Shown here in pieces: positions 52,145 through 61,947 of a stretch of 64,000 bases of DNA (positions are counted from its first letter, which is position 1; each line of letters begins with the position of its first letter). Both the position numbers and the translations under genes were made by a program. The stretch is from contig NZ_SBJH01000010.1 in the NCBI RefSeq assembly GCF_004368405.1, positions 62,001-126,000 of the forward strand, written 5' to 3'. The notes beneath the pieces are model-generated. The model saw only the letters and a program-made list of their open reading frames with translations. It was not told the DNA's origin and did not search any database. The stretch is from Olivibacter sp. XZL3 (GTDB lineage: Bacteria > Bacteroidota > Bacteroidia > Sphingobacteriales > Sphingobacteriaceae).

Positions 52145-52732
52145 ATGAAATCAATTGCTATTAGCGGTTCTCTTAGAGAGAACGTAGGGAAAAGAGACGC
52201 AAAAGAATTGCGCTATGCTGGTAAAGTGCCTGCAGTTCTTTATGGAGGTGATGAACAATACCACTTCGCTGTGTCCGCAGCTGATTTGAAACCTTTGATT
52301 TATACTCCTGAAGTTCATTTCGTAGATCTTGAAATTGACGGAAAAAAGTATCAAGCAATCGTTCAAGAAGCTCAATATCATCCGCTTACTGACCAAATTA
52401 TCCACGTTGACTTTTTGGCCTTAGATGATCAAAAAACGGTATCGATGAACATTCCTATCACGTTGACAGGTACTTCACCGGGCGTGAAAATGGGGGGTAA
52501 ATTAGTTCAAAAATTACGCAACCTGCGCGTGAAAGCATTGCCTAAAGATATGCCTCAGGTTATCGAAGTAAGTTTAGAGTCTTTAGAAGTTGGTAAATCG
52601 GTGCGCGTTGGTGCTATCGAAATTGAAAATGCTAAAGTTCTTAACAATGCAGACGATACGATTGTATCCGTAATCATGTCTCGCGCATTAAAACAAGCTG
52701 AACAGGAAGCTGCTAAAGCGGGTAAGAAATAA
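52145..52732 (+). CDS. rplY: 50S ribosomal protein L25 / general stress protein Ctc
   Basis: The 195-residue protein is the long form of L25 (Ctc type): an N-terminal 5S rRNA-binding domain (GSLRENVGKRDAKELR, VPAVLYGGDEQYHFAVS, DLEIDGKKYQAIVQEAQYHPLTDQIIHVDFL) and a C-terminal TL5-like beta domain (NIPITLTGTSPGVKMGGKLV). It ends with a Gln/Glu/Lys tail. It precedes pth with a terminator between. Confidence 0.96.
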   Translation: MKSIAISGSLRENVGKRDAKELRYAGKVPAVLYGGDEQYHFAVSAADLKPLIYTPEVHFVDLEIDGKKYQAIVQEAQYHPLTDQIIHVDFLALDDQKTVSMNIPITLTGTSPGVKMGGKLVQKLRNLRVKALPKDMPQVIEVSLESLEVGKSVRVGAIEIENAKVLNNADDTIVSVIMSRALKQAEQEAAKAGKK

Positions 52733-52754
52733 ATTTCTTTTTAAAAATTTATTG

Positions 52755-52791
52755 AAAGCACCCGATGATCAGCATCGGGTGCTTTTTTTTT
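52755..52791 (+). terminator. Terminator after rplY
   Basis: AAAGCACCCGATG and CATCGGGTGCTTT form a 13-bp perfect stem with a 5-nt loop and a following T run of eight. It starts 23 nt after the stop codon. Confidence 0.93.
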
Positions 52792-52948
52792 CTGAATCGG
52801 CTGTTTATTTATCCATGTCTTTATTTTCAGTGGCATGAATAAGCCTGTTGCACTCGATTCGAAAGGGCATCAATAACCTTGTTGATGACATCTTTTATCT
52901 CTGTTGGTGATCGTAGGGCTAAATCGAAGGTTTATTAGCTTAAAAAAA

Positions 52949-53509
52949 ATGAAATATTTAATCGTTGGTTTAGGTAATATCGGACAAGAATACGCGGACA
53001 CAAGACATAACATTGGCTTTATGGTGGCTGACGAACTCGTTCGCGAGTTCAGGGCAGGGTATTCGACGTTGAAATATGCCTTTTATTCGGAGTTTAAGCA
53101 CAAGGGACGGACTGTTCATGTGATTAAACCGACTACTTATATGAATTTAAGTGGAAAGGCGGTGAACTATTGGATGAATGAACTCAAAATACCCTTGGCT
53201 AACGTTTTAGTAGTTGTTGATGATTTGGCCATTCCGTTCGGCAGCATCCGCATAAAGCCAAAAGGAAGCGCTGCCGGCCATAATGGATTAAAGAATATCG
53301 AAGCACTATGCGGTGGTCAACAATATCCACGCCTACGCTTTGGCATAGGTGATCACTATCCGAAAGGAAGGCAGATTGATTATGTATTGGGCCCATTCGA
53401 CAAAGAGGAACAGCTTGAGTTGCCTTCTTTGATTCAACATGCTGTTGATGCTATTAAGAGCTTTGTGTCTGTAGGACTGGAACTAACGATGACGAATTTT
53501 AATAAGTAG
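52949..53509 (+). CDS. pth: Peptidyl-tRNA hydrolase
   Basis: Pth cleaves the ester bond of peptidyl-tRNA released during translation. The 186-residue protein (start ATG 52949, MKYLIVGLGN; an upstream extension of 15 codons lacks family similarity) has Asn10, the catalytic His20 in TRHNIGF, KPTTYMNLSG, DDLAIPFG, and GSAAGHNGLKNI. The length is normal. A simple-repeat region separates it from the ArsC-like gene. Confidence 0.96.
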   Translation: MKYLIVGLGNIGQEYADTRHNIGFMVADELVREFRAGYSTLKYAFYSEFKHKGRTVHVIKPTTYMNLSGKAVNYWMNELKIPLANVLVVVDDLAIPFGSIRIKPKGSAAGHNGLKNIEALCGGQQYPRLRFGIGDHYPKGRQIDYVLGPFDKEEQLELPSLIQHAVDAIKSFVSVGLELTMTNFNK

Positions 53510-53604
53510 GGAGTAGGGAGTGAGGGTTTAAGGTATATGGTGTGCGGTTTAAGGTGTAAGAGATAAAAGCCTATGGCCTAAGGCTTACAGCTGGTGCACT
53601 GACA

Positions 53605-53640
53605 CGAGTAACGAATAACGAACAACCAATAACTGATAAC
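53605..53640 (+). repeat. AACGAATAACGAAC-type simple repeat before the ArsC-like gene
   Basis: AGTAACGAATAACGAACAA and AATAACTGATAACGAA words repeat three to four times and end within 5 nt of ATG 53645. The region just before it (53565-53590) contains AAAGCCTATGGCCTAAGG, like the tract at 6587-6625. Confidence 0.6.
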
Positions 53641-53644
53641 GAAC

Positions 53645-53989
53645 ATGAAAGTTTACGGAATTAAGAACTGCAATACGGTAAAGAAAGCATTAGATTGGTT
53701 AAACAGTAACCACATTGCTTATGATTTTCACGATTTCAAAAAGCTGGGGGTAGACGAAGCTACCTTACAGCGTTGGGAAAAGGAGGTGAGTTGGGAATTG
53801 TTGGTGAACAAAAAGGGGACAACATGGAGAGGGTTGACCGATGAGGAAAAGGAAGCGGTTAACGACCGAGATTCGGCCAACAAGTTGATGCAAGAAAAAA
53901 CGAGTGTTATAAAAAGACCGGTTATTGAATCACCGAAGGGTCTGATTCTGGGATTCGATGAGAAGGTGTACCAAGACAAATTAAAATAA
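53645..53989 (+). CDS. ArsC/Spx-family protein (YffB-like)
   Basis: The 114-residue thioredoxin-fold protein has VYGIKNCNTVKKALDWL with a single Cys9, the family helix DFHDFKKLGVD, and the conserved Arg-Pro in VIKRPVIE. It lacks the second cysteine of a redox CxxC pair. YffB-type members are often called arsenate reductases, but the activity is not shown for most; Spx-like regulation is another possibility. No other arsenic gene is nearby. Confidence 0.85.
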   Translation: MKVYGIKNCNTVKKALDWLNSNHIAYDFHDFKKLGVDEATLQRWEKEVSWELLVNKKGTTWRGLTDEEKEAVNDRDSANKLMQEKTSVIKRPVIESPKGLILGFDEKVYQDKLK

Positions 53990-53996
53990 TTGTTAC

Positions 53997-54028
53997 AAAG
54001 GCTTAAAATAAACGTTTTAAGCCTTTTT
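53997..54028 (+). terminator. Terminator after the ArsC-like gene
   Basis: AAAGGCTTAAAA and TTTTAAGCCTTT pair around a 6-nt loop and run into five T residues. It starts 8 nt after the stop codon. Confidence 0.9.
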
Positions 54029-54176
54029 CTTTTTATAATGCCTTAAAAATAAGTTTATATTAGCAAAAAAATATAGCTGAGCGTAATCGTTATTTTAGTT
54101 AACGGATGTTTTTAGCCGCTTTCGCCGGCTATCAGCCGGAAAATATTCACATGATATAATTTTTTAATCCATAAAT

Positions 54177-56144
54177 ATGTTTAAAAATCAATCCTTAATT
54201 GCCTTTGCTTTCTTTGCGCTTACAAGCAGTACTTCCTTTGCCCAACAACCGCTGTCTGTTCAAAGCAAATACGACTATGAAAAAGCTTTTGCTCCCGTCT
54301 TTTACACGCAGAATGGCGACGAATATCGATCTGCCGGCGGAAAGCCTGGGCCCAAGTATTGGCAGAATAGCGTAAATTACACACTGAAAGTACGTTTGAA
54401 TGAAGACCGTAAAGAGATTGAAGGCGTTGCCTATTTAGACTATACCAATAACAGTCCTGACGAGCTTGAATTTCTCTGGATACAGCTCGATCAGAACCTT
54501 TTTTCGAAAAAGAGCCGCGGGGCGAATATCGTGCCCGTAGGGAGGAGCCGGTACGGCTCCCACGATACGCCTTTTGACGGCGGATATGCAATTGAAGCTG
54601 TTAAGGGCGCCGACGGCAAAGATGTATCTTACACGATCGATGATACGCGCATGAAGGTGGTCCTACCACAGGCGCTCAATGCTGCGGGCGGAAATACGAA
54701 ATTGGCGATTCACTACCGTTACACGATACCCGATTATGGGGCGGACCGCACGGGAATATTAGAAACAAGCAATGGAAATATTTTTGCGATCGCACAATGG
54801 TATCCCCGGGTGGCTGTTTACGATAATGTGCTCGGCTGGAATGTACAGCCTTACACCGGCCCCGGAGAATTTTATCTTGAATACGGTGATTTTAATGTTG
54901 AAATCACGGCGCCGAGTAAACACGTTGTAGTATGTGGAGGCGAGTTGCAGAATCCCGAAGATGTATATACAGCAGAACAATTGAAAAGATGGGACAGCGC
55001 CCGGAAAAGCGATAAAACAGTCATCATCCGTTCTGCAGAGGAAGTGACCGACCCAGCTTCCCGTCCACAGAATAAAAAGGAATTAACCTGGCGTTTTAAA
55101 CTGAACCGTAGTAGAGATGTCGCTTGGGCCTCTTCCAGTGCTTTCATAGTGGATGCCGCAAAGATCAACCTGCCGGAAGGAAAAACCGCTATGGCAATCT
55201 CTGCCTATCCTGTTGAAAGTAACGGCAACAACGCGTGGGAGCGTTCTACCGAATATACAAAATCGTCTATCGAATACTATTCTAATAAATGGTACACTTA
55301 TCCTTATCCTGTTGCGGTCAATGTTGCATCCAATATTGGCGGGATGGAATACCCAGGGATCGTCTTCTGTAAGAACACGGCGAAAGGTGCCAGTTTATGG
55401 GGTGTAACCGACCACGAATTTGGACATATTTGGTTCCCTATGATTGTAGGAAGTAATGAGCGCTTATATGCCTGGATGGACGAGGGCTTTAATAGCTTTA
55501 TTAATTCACTTTCGAGAGACGCCTTTAATAAAGGCGAATATAAGGCGCCAAGATATGACGGGCATAAGCTAGCAAGTATTTATTTTGACGATGACTTGGA
55601 GCCTATTATGTCTTCGCCACAAAACATGAAAGAAAGTCATATCGGGACGTTGGCGTATAGGAAGCCACAGCTTGCATTAACTATTTTACGCGAACACATT
55701 TTGGGCGAAGAGCGCTTTGATAACGCATTTAAAACCTATATTGATTACTGGGCCTATAAACATCCCACCCCGGACGACTTCTTCAGAACCATAGAGAACG
55801 TTGCCGGCGAAAATTTAAGCTGGTTTTGGCGGTCGTGGTTCCAATATAATTGGAAACTGGATCAAGCTATTGAGGAGGTGCGTTATGTAGACGACGACCC
55901 TGCGAAGGGAGCACTCGTTACCGTTTCCAATTTAGGGGAAATGCCGATGCCTGTACTGGTTGAGGTTGTTTCCGCTAGCGGCGACAAACAGCAGATCAAG
56001 CTTCCTGTAGAGGTGTGGGAGCGTAATCAATCCTTTTCGTTCAAGGTGCCCACTACAGAAAAGCTTAAGTCCGTAATTATCGACCCAGAGAAATTTTTCC
56101 CAGATGTCAATCCTGGCAATAACAGCTGGTCGGATACGCAATAA
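54177..56144 (+). CDS. M1-family metallopeptidase
   Basis: The 655-residue exported peptidase has a signal peptide ([23 protein letters not shown]), an N-terminal beta domain ([24 protein letters not shown]), the substrate-binding NIGGMEYPG, and the zinc site HEFGH at His413-His417 with Glu436 exactly 18 residues later (the gluzincin pattern). DEGFNSF follows. It lacks the long C-terminal alpha domain of large M1 enzymes. It probably works in the periplasm or at the surface on N-terminal amino acids. Confidence 0.93.
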   Translation: MFKNQSLIAFAFFALTSSTSFAQQPLSVQSKYDYEKAFAPVFYTQNGDEYRSAGGKPGPKYWQNSVNYTLKVRLNEDRKEIEGVAYLDYTNNSPDELEFLWIQLDQNLFSKKSRGANIVPVGRSRYGSHDTPFDGGYAIEAVKGADGKDVSYTIDDTRMKVVLPQALNAAGGNTKLAIHYRYTIPDYGADRTGILETSNGNIFAIAQWYPRVAVYDNVLGWNVQPYTGPGEFYLEYGDFNVEITAPSKHVVVCGGELQNPEDVYTAEQLKRWDSARKSDKTVIIRSAEEVTDPASRPQNKKELTWRFKLNRSRDVAWASSSAFIVDAAKINLPEGKTAMAISAYPVESNGNNAWERSTEYTKSSIEYYSNKWYTYPYPVAVNVASNIGGMEYPGIVFCKNTAKGASLWGVTDHEFGHIWFPMIVGSNERLYAWMDEGFNSFINSLSRDAFNKGEYKAPRYDGHKLASIYFDDDLEPIMSSPQNMKESHIGTLAYRKPQLALTILREHILGEERFDNAFKTYIDYWAYKHPTPDDFFRTIENVAGENLSWFWRSWFQYNWKLDQAIEEVRYVDDDPAKGALVTVSNLGEMPMPVLVEVVSASGDKQQIKLPVEVWERNQSFSFKVPTTEKLKSVIIDPEKFFPDVNPGNNSWSDTQ

Positions 56145-56223
56145 GTGTTAAATTTCTCGTTTCGACTAACACTTTTCGCTTAAAACTGTTTAGTTTGTAC
56201 CTAAGAACATCAGAATACATTAT

Positions 56224-56982
56224 ATGGTTAGGCCTTTTATACTAGTTTTTGTTTTATTGATTGCTGCTTTTACGGTACGTTCACAGGATCGTTTTAAGGG
56301 AATTGTGTTAGAATATAAGAGTAACGAATTCATGCCGGAAGTCTCTGTAAGGAATTTGAACCGGTCTGATAGTACGCGTAGCAATAAAGCGGGGGAATTT
56401 TCCATTTCCGCCGTTAAGGACGATATTTTGGTTTTTTCTTATCCTGGCTATCGAGTCGACAGTTTAGTCGTAACCGATTTTGCCTTGAAGCGTGTTTATT
56501 TAACGCCGATCAACGACCCGCGCATGTTAGAAGAAGTGAACGTTACCGCCTTAACTAATAGCAGAATTGCGGAAGAGAAAGAACGATTAAAGAAGGAAGG
56601 GCAGTTTGCCAATACGGTATCGAGTGGAAGCGCCGGAAACGGGACGCAACGCATGGGCGGTATTGGCTTTTCCCCTTCCCGTATTTTTGGGAAAAATGCC
56701 CGGAATGCGCGCAGACAATACAACATGCTGGAAGAAGAGAGCAATAATCGCATCATAGACGCCCGATTTAACGAACGATTGATAACCAGTTTAACACCAC
56801 TAAGGGGGGAAGACCTAAGTTTGTTTATGGCTAAATACCGCCCCAAAGCGTCGTTCATTCAAGAAGCCAATGATGAAACGCTCCGTCTTTATATTATGGA
56901 TTCTTATAATGAGTATAAGGATTTAGATACTGCGGCCAAAGCGAAAATTAAGCTAAAAGAGACGAATAAACGAACTAAATAA
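56224..56982 (+). CDS. Exported protein with a carboxypeptidase-regulatory-like domain
   Basis: The 252-residue protein has a signal peptide (MVRPFILVFVLLIAAFTVRSQ) and then a transthyretin-like domain (RFKGIVLEYKSNEFMPEVSVRNLN, STRSNKAGEFSISAVKDDILVFSYPGY, about residues 24-100) as at the N-terminus of many Bacteroidota TonB receptors. No barrel follows; instead there is a charged helical part (EEKERLKKEGQFAN, about residues 115-250). It may anchor or scaffold envelope proteins. Function unknown. Its last 8 bases overlap the WD40 gene. Confidence 0.75.
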   Translation: MVRPFILVFVLLIAAFTVRSQDRFKGIVLEYKSNEFMPEVSVRNLNRSDSTRSNKAGEFSISAVKDDILVFSYPGYRVDSLVVTDFALKRVYLTPINDPRMLEEVNVTALTNSRIAEEKERLKKEGQFANTVSSGSAGNGTQRMGGIGFSPSRIFGKNARNARRQYNMLEEESNNRIIDARFNERLITSLTPLRGEDLSLFMAKYRPKASFIQEANDETLRLYIMDSYNEYKDLDTAAKAKIKLKETNKRTK

Positions 56983-57892
56983 GGTTTATCTCCCAAACGA
57001 TAGCGGTTTTATCATCACTCACGGAAACGAAGGTTTGATCGTCTATCCACGATATATTGTTGATGGACAGGCGATGGCTTTCATATCCCTTTTCAAGGCT
57101 GATATTTTTGATGAGGGAATAATCGTTCGCCCGCCAGATTTTTATGCTTTTATCCCGACTAGCGGTTAGAAAAAGCGGAAGGCTCGGGTGGTATACAATA
57201 CCGTAAATGCTAAACATGTGAGCCGTTACGTTCTTTTTCAATTGAAAGTGTCCCGTCTCAAAGATATTTAATTGGGCATCCCGGCCACCGGTTAATAAAT
57301 GCTCATCGTCGGGGGAGAAGGTCAGTGACGTGATCGCGGCACTGTGCGCGTCAAGTTCCTGTAACCGGCTGTAATCGGCCGCCTGGAATATCCTTATCAT
57401 GCTGTCTTTTGAGCCGACGGCCAATATGTCTTCTTTCCGATTGAGGGCAATGCAACGTACGGTTTCTTTCGACACGCTGAAATGATACAAGAGTTTAAAA
57501 TTGGTGGTGTCCCATACCGAAAGTGTACCATCTTCCGAAGATACAATCATTTCCGTTTTTGTGCTAAAGGCTTGTATTCCGAAGACCGGTTTTTCGTGAT
57601 GTTGCAGGCGCGCAACGATATGCTGTTTTTCAAAGTCGACAATCGTTACTAATCCACTACGTTCGCCAACAGTCAACAGATTACTGGAAGGGATGCGGTG
57701 CAAAGAATAGACCGAACTTTTCACCGGAAGAAGTATTTTCGTGAATTTACCCGACTCGAGATCCCATTCAACGACGCCTTTATCGTTACCTGCAGTGAAT
57801 AGGGTAGAGCGGGCGCTTCCACTTTCAACCGCAAATATCGGGTTCTGATGTCCCGACAAGGTGTACTTCTTACGAACCTCGAATCTATTCAT
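56975..57892 (-). CDS. WD40-repeat protein at the end of the his operon
   Basis: The 305-residue protein is a run of about seven WD40 blades: LSGHQNPIFAVE, GNDKGVVEWDL, SSEDGTLSVWDTT, GSKDSMIRIFQ, HSAAITSLTFSPDDEHLLTGGRD, AHMFSIYGIVYHP with SRDKSIKIWRA, and SDDKTAIVWEI. It has no signal peptide or other domain, so it should be a cytoplasmic seven-bladed propeller that binds proteins. It begins 3 nt after the hisIE stop. A role in histidine synthesis is not known; close coupling suggests co-expression only. Confidence 0.88.
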   Translation of the reverse strand: MNRFEVRKKYTLSGHQNPIFAVESGSARSTLFTAGNDKGVVEWDLESGKFTKILLPVKSSVYSLHRIPSSNLLTVGERSGLVTIVDFEKQHIVARLQHHEKPVFGIQAFSTKTEMIVSSEDGTLSVWDTTNFKLLYHFSVSKETVRCIALNRKEDILAVGSKDSMIRIFQAADYSRLQELDAHSAAITSLTFSPDDEHLLTGGRDAQLNIFETGHFQLKKNVTAHMFSIYGIVYHPSLPLFLTASRDKSIKIWRANDYSLIKNISLEKGYESHRLSINNISWIDDQTFVSVSDDKTAIVWEINLI

Positions 57893-57895
57893 AGC

Positions 57896-58483
57896 TTAAT
57901 TTTGATGCCGTTCGGCTAGGTTCTCAGCGATACGCGATAAGGGTATGTTTTTCTCTCGCAACAAAACCAGCAGGTGAAAAACCAAGTCGGACGATTCATT
58001 GACAAAGTCGGTTTCCGATTCATTAAGTGCTGCTATCACCGTCTCTACGGCTTCTTCACCAACTTTTTGTGCGATTTTATTGATGCCTTTTTCCCTTAAC
58101 CTGTTGACATAAGAGCCTTCAGTGGGATTTATAAAGCGATCGTTTACGATCTTTTCCAACTGGAAAATAAAATTCTGGTTGTAGTTTGTTTTGAAGCAGC
58201 TCCGTGATCCGGTATGGCAAGTCGGCCCGACCGGGTTCACTTTGATTAGCAGCGTGTCATTGTCACAATCAATAGAGGTAGATACTACTTCTAAGTAATG
58301 GCCGCTTTCTTCTCCCTTCGTCCATAAACGATTCTTGGTACGTGAAAAAAAAGTAACGCGCTGTTCTTGTTTTGTTTTCTCCCATGCTTCCTTGTTCATA
58401 TAGCCCAGCATAAGCACTTCAAGGGTTTGATTGTCTTGGATAACGACTGGGACTAAACCTGCTCCTTTATTGAAATCTAGCAT
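57896..58483 (-). CDS. hisI: Bifunctional phosphoribosyl-AMP cyclohydrolase / phosphoribosyl-ATP pyrophosphatase
   Basis: HisIE catalyses steps 2 and 3 of histidine synthesis. The N-terminal HisI part (about 1-105) has VLMLGYMNKEAW, the zinc site DCDNDTLLIKVNPVGPTCHTG-like cysteines (SIDCDNDTLL, GPTCHTGSRSCF). The C-terminal HisE part has INKIAQKVGEEAVETVIAAL and the acidic ESSDLVFHLLVLL. The 195-residue length fits the fusion. Its ATG 58483 lies 20 nt after the hisF stop. Confidence 0.97.
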   Translation of the reverse strand: MLDFNKGAGLVPVVIQDNQTLEVLMLGYMNKEAWEKTKQEQRVTFFSRTKNRLWTKGEESGHYLEVVSTSIDCDNDTLLIKVNPVGPTCHTGSRSCFKTNYNQNFIFQLEKIVNDRFINPTEGSYVNRLREKGINKIAQKVGEEAVETVIAALNESETDFVNESSDLVFHLLVLLREKNIPLSRIAENLAERHQN

Positions 58484-58503
58484 TCTCTTTAATTTAATTA
58501 GCT

Positions 58504-59292
58504 TTAGCGGACCTCAATACCATGCGTCCTTAATTCTTCTTTCAGTTCAGGTATACGTATCTCTCCGTAATGAAAAACCGAGGCTGCCAAAGCCGCGTCG
58601 ACTTGGGTTTGTGTAAAGACATCTACGAAGTGCTGTTGGCTGCCCGCACCACCTGAAGCAATGATAGGTATACTGAGCGTTTGATTAACGGTGCGGAGTA
58701 ATGTACAATCAAAGCCGTTTTTTGTGCCATCGTGATCCATCGATGTCAGTAAAATCTCTCCCGCACCTCGACTTTCTACTTCTTTTATCCACTCCTCGGT
58801 GATAATATCCGTCTTTATGCGTCCACCGTTCAAATGCACATAGTTCTTGCCGTCAATATATTTGGTGTCAATCGCTACGACGACGAATTGAATGCCAAAA
58901 GCGTTAGCCAGTTCGTCGATTAAAGTTGGATTTCTTACAGCGGCCGAATTGATGGATATCTTGTCTGCGCCTGCGTTTAGCAGGATATCGGCATCGCTTA
59001 TTTCATGGATGCCGCCGCCGATGGTAAAGGGAATATTCACATTTCGGGCAACGGCTTTCACCATGTCCACCGTTGTTTTGCGCTTTTCGTGTGTAGCGGT
59101 AATGTCTAAGAATACCAATTCATCAGCCTCTTGTCTGGAATATTGCCAAGCCAGCTCAACCGGGTCTCCGGCGTCTCTTAGGTCAACAAAATTGACCCCT
59201 TTCACCGTCCTTCCATCTTTTACATCAAGACAGGGGATAAGACGTTTAGCAACGCCGGTATTTAAAAGTTGATGAGCGAACGAAGGTTCCAT
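58504..59292 (-). CDS. hisF: Imidazole glycerol phosphate synthase, cyclase subunit
   Basis: HisF takes ammonia from HisH and closes the imidazole ring. The 262-residue TIM barrel has [34 protein letters not shown], and the late ASGGAG. The catalytic aspartates are Asp23 and Asp142 (normally 11 and 130), so the protein begins with about 12 extra residues. ATG 59292 is the only good start and makes the gene overlap hisA by 31 bp. A non-standard start nearer Ala15 cannot be excluded. Confidence 0.95.
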   Translation of the reverse strand: MEPSFAHQLLNTGVAKRLIPCLDVKDGRTVKGVNFVDLRDAGDPVELAWQYSRQEADELVFLDITATHEKRKTTVDMVKAVARNVNIPFTIGGGIHEISDADILLNAGADKISINSAAVRNPTLIDELANAFGIQFVVVAIDTKYIDGKNYVHLNGGRIKTDIITEEWIKEVESRGAGEILLTSMDHDGTKNGFDCTLLRTVNQTLSIPIIASGGAGSQQHFVDVFTQTQVDAALAASVFHYGEIRIPELKEELRTHGIEVR

Positions 59293-60011
59293 TCTTTTAT
59301 TTCTTCAATACTTATTCTGTTTTCGTAAATCGCTTTTCCAACTACACAGGCCTCAATGCGCAGGTCATCAAGTGCTTTGATGTCTTCGATGGAACTGATG
59401 CCGCCAGAAGCTATCAACTTAATAATGGGTGAATGATCCAGCAACTTTTTATACAAGTCGACCCCGGCGCCACCCAGTTTTCCATCTTTATTGATGTCTG
59501 TACATAAAAACCGGAAGAAACCGAGTTCTAAGCACCGATCTATATAGTCGATCAACTTCAATGGAGAGCTTTCCATCCAGCCCGAGTATTTGATAACCTC
59601 ATCCAATACATCAATAGCAACCACAATATGGTCGGAGCATTTGATACCATTACAATAGAGGTGACTAAGTTCATCTAAAAATTCCGGATTGGTGATAGCT
59701 TGTGTTCCGACGATTACACGGTGTATGCCGGCGTCAATCAGTTCTTTTACCTTATCGATACTTCGCACCCCTCCGCCATACTGCACCTTCATGTCCGTTT
59801 TTTTGATGATGTCAAAAAGGTACTGTTGATTACTGAAGTCGCCTTTGGCACCGTTGAGATCGATGATATGGACAAACTCGGTGCCGTTTGACTGATACTT
59901 TTCTATCATCTCTTCCAAACTGATGTCGTAAGTGGTCACATCGTCGTATTTACCTTCTCGTAAACGCACTACCTTTTTATCCAATATATCGATCGCTGGA
60001 ATAATATACAT
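59262..60011 (-). CDS. hisA: Phosphoribosylformimino-5-aminoimidazole carboxamide ribotide isomerase
   Basis: HisA opens the ribose of ProFAR to give PRFAR. The 249-residue TIM barrel begins [17 protein letters not shown] with catalytic Asp8, then [31 protein letters not shown] and [12 protein letters not shown]. An 8-codon upstream extension is open, but ATG 60011 gives the family N-terminus and an 11-nt gap after hisH. Its 3' end overlaps hisF. Confidence 0.95.
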   Translation of the reverse strand: MYIIPAIDILDKKVVRLREGKYDDVTTYDISLEEMIEKYQSNGTEFVHIIDLNGAKGDFSNQQYLFDIIKKTDMKVQYGGGVRSIDKVKELIDAGIHRVIVGTQAITNPEFLDELSHLYCNGIKCSDHIVVAIDVLDEVIKYSGWMESSPLKLIDYIDRCLELGFFRFLCTDINKDGKLGGAGVDLYKKLLDHSPIIKLIASGGISSIEDIKALDDLRIEACVVGKAIYENRISIEEIKEWNLRSLINF

Positions 60012-60022
60012 TTCTTTATTGA

Positions 60023-60613
60023 TTAGATTGTACAAAAATTTTTTAATAAAAGTTCTCCGGCTTCCCCTGATTTCTCAGGATGAAACTGGACCCCATAAAA
60101 GTTGTTAAACTGTATAGCCGAAGAAAACTTGAGACCATACGTCGTATAAGCTAGTGTAAAAGTAGGATTATATTCTATAAAATAAGAGTGAACGAAGTAA
60201 AAATATGCGTCAGCGGGAATTCCTTTGAAGAGTTCGCTCGTGTAGCAGGTGCTAACTTTGTTCCATCCCATATGGGGGACTTTATGCGCAATCTTGTGCG
60301 CAAAGTGTAAAGTGTCCATATCCATTATATTCAGTAACCGGGCATCTCCCTCCTCAGAATGGCGCGTTAATAATTGCATGCCTACACAAATCCCCAGTAC
60401 GGGTTGTTTAAGAGCCTTTATTGAATCAATTAGACCCGATGTCTCCAGTTTTCGCATTGCGGCACCGGCATGCCCAACACCAGGTATAATAATATGGCTG
60501 TATTTCTCCATATTTTCCCCCGCATTAACCATACCATATTTTAAATTTAGCCGGTCGAGGGCAGCTGTGAGCGAGAAAATATTGCCTGCGCCGTAATTGA
60601 TTATTCCGATCAT
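60023..60613 (-). CDS. hisH: Imidazole glycerol phosphate synthase, glutaminase subunit
   Basis: HisH releases ammonia from glutamine for HisF. The class I amidotransferase triad is complete: Cys76 in GICVGMQLL, His178 and Glu180 in VQFHPEKSG. The start IGIINYGAGN and the oxyanion strand PGVGHAG are also conserved. The 196 residues match the family. Confidence 0.97.
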   Translation of the reverse strand: MIGIINYGAGNIFSLTAALDRLNLKYGMVNAGENMEKYSHIIIPGVGHAGAAMRKLETSGLIDSIKALKQPVLGICVGMQLLTRHSEEGDARLLNIMDMDTLHFAHKIAHKVPHMGWNKVSTCYTSELFKGIPADAYFYFVHSYFIEYNPTFTLAYTTYGLKFSSAIQFNNFYGVQFHPEKSGEAGELLLKNFCTI

Positions 60614-60699
60614 TTTTCCAAAGTTGTATGTTATACGTGGTGTTTTTTACGCTGCATTACCACTCAATTTACTTAAAACGTAGAACTTAAAACTTAGTA

Positions 60700-61842
60700 T
60701 TAGAGCACGCCTTTTGTGCTAGGCAGTTCCATGTGCTCCGGGTCTCTTTTTGTCGCCATTTTAATCGCTTTGGCAAAAGCCTTAAAAATAGCCTCAATTT
60801 TATGATGCTCGTTTTCGCCTTCGGCTTTGATGTTGAGGTTGCATTTGGCGGCATCTGAAAAGGACTTAAAGAAGTGCAGAAACATCTCTGTAGGCATTTC
60901 CCCGATTTTCTCCCGCTTAAACGTTGCATCCCATACCAACCAGTTTCTCCCTCCAAAGTCTAAAGCTACTTGTGCCAGGCAGTCGTCCATTGGCAAACAG
61001 AAGCCGTAGCGTTCGATTCCCCGTTTATCGCCGAGTGCTTTTAAAATGGTTTCGCCCAATGCCAGCGCAGTATCTTCAATGGTGTGATGTTCATCGATAT
61101 GGAGATCGCCTTTTGCTTTTATGGTTAAGTCCATACTTCCATGGCGTGCTAGCTGGTCGAGCATGTGATCGAAAAAAGGAAGGCCTGTTTCAATAGCGGC
61201 CCTGCCTTTGCCGTCTAAGTTGACCGATACATATATGTCCGTCTCATTGGTGGTTCTTTGGTGTGTCGCTGAACGGCTTCCGACTTTTAGAAATTCATAA
61301 ACTTTGCTGAATTCGGTCGTTTCCAAAGCAACAACTTGGGAGTCGATGAGCAGGTTTTCATCTGCTCCGAGCGAATCGTCATTTCTCAGCCAAATCGCTT
61401 TTGCGCCTAAGTTCTGTGCAAGGCGGACGTCGTTCATTCGGTCGCCAATCACAAAGGAACCTGCTAAGTCGTATTTTTCTGTGTCGAAATAGGCTTTCAA
61501 CATCCCGATTCCCGGTTTTCTGGTTTCCGCTTGCTCATGCGGAAAGGTACGGTCGATATGCTCCTCAGCGAAGTGAACACCCTCACCGGCAAAGGTATCT
61601 ATGACAAAACGGTGTACGGGCCAGAAGTTTGCTTCGGGATACGAATCGGTTCCTAAACCATCTTGATTGCTCACTAATACCAACTCATAATCCAGTTCTT
61701 TGGCTATTCGAGGTAGGTATTGTAAAGCTCCCGGATAAAACTTAAGCTTTTCGAAGGAATCAATTTGTTCGTCTTCGGGTTCAAGGATTAAAGTTCCGTC
61801 GCGATCGATAAATAAAACGCGCTTTTTGTTGTTGCTAACCAT
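60700..61842 (-). CDS. hisB: Bifunctional histidinol-phosphatase / imidazoleglycerol-phosphate dehydratase
   Basis: The fused HisB performs steps 6 and 8. The N-terminal HAD phosphatase (about 1-165) has Asp13 and Asp15 in FIDRDGT, SNQDGLG, and VIGDRMNDV. The C-terminal dehydratase (about 185-380) has the manganese-binding [13 protein letters not shown] and [14 protein letters not shown], and later [11 protein letters not shown]. The 380-residue length is that of the fusion. The spacer to hisH carries a TTTTAAGTTCTACGTTTTAAG repeat-like tract on the minus strand. Confidence 0.97.
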   Translation of the reverse strand: MVSNNKKRVLFIDRDGTLILEPEDEQIDSFEKLKFYPGALQYLPRIAKELDYELVLVSNQDGLGTDSYPEANFWPVHRFVIDTFAGEGVHFAEEHIDRTFPHEQAETRKPGIGMLKAYFDTEKYDLAGSFVIGDRMNDVRLAQNLGAKAIWLRNDDSLGADENLLIDSQVVALETTEFSKVYEFLKVGSRSATHQRTTNETDIYVSVNLDGKGRAAIETGLPFFDHMLDQLARHGSMDLTIKAKGDLHIDEHHTIEDTALALGETILKALGDKRGIERYGFCLPMDDCLAQVALDFGGRNWLVWDATFKREKIGEMPTEMFLHFFKSFSDAAKCNLNIKAEGENEHHKIEAIFKAFAKAIKMATKRDPEHMELPSTKGVL

Positions 61843-61947
61843 ATGTCAATTCGTTCTTCCTTATCACCTATCGGCAAACAAAGTTACCATTTATTCCTGT
61901 TTCTTTTAAAAAGGTGCTTTGATGCTTTCGGTAGATTTTGTCGTGTT

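Noticed and set aside
53645-53989. An arsenic-resistance function for the ArsC-like gene
   Set aside because: No arsR, acr3 or arsB is nearby, and the single-cysteine YffB-type sequence does not identify an arsenate reductase.
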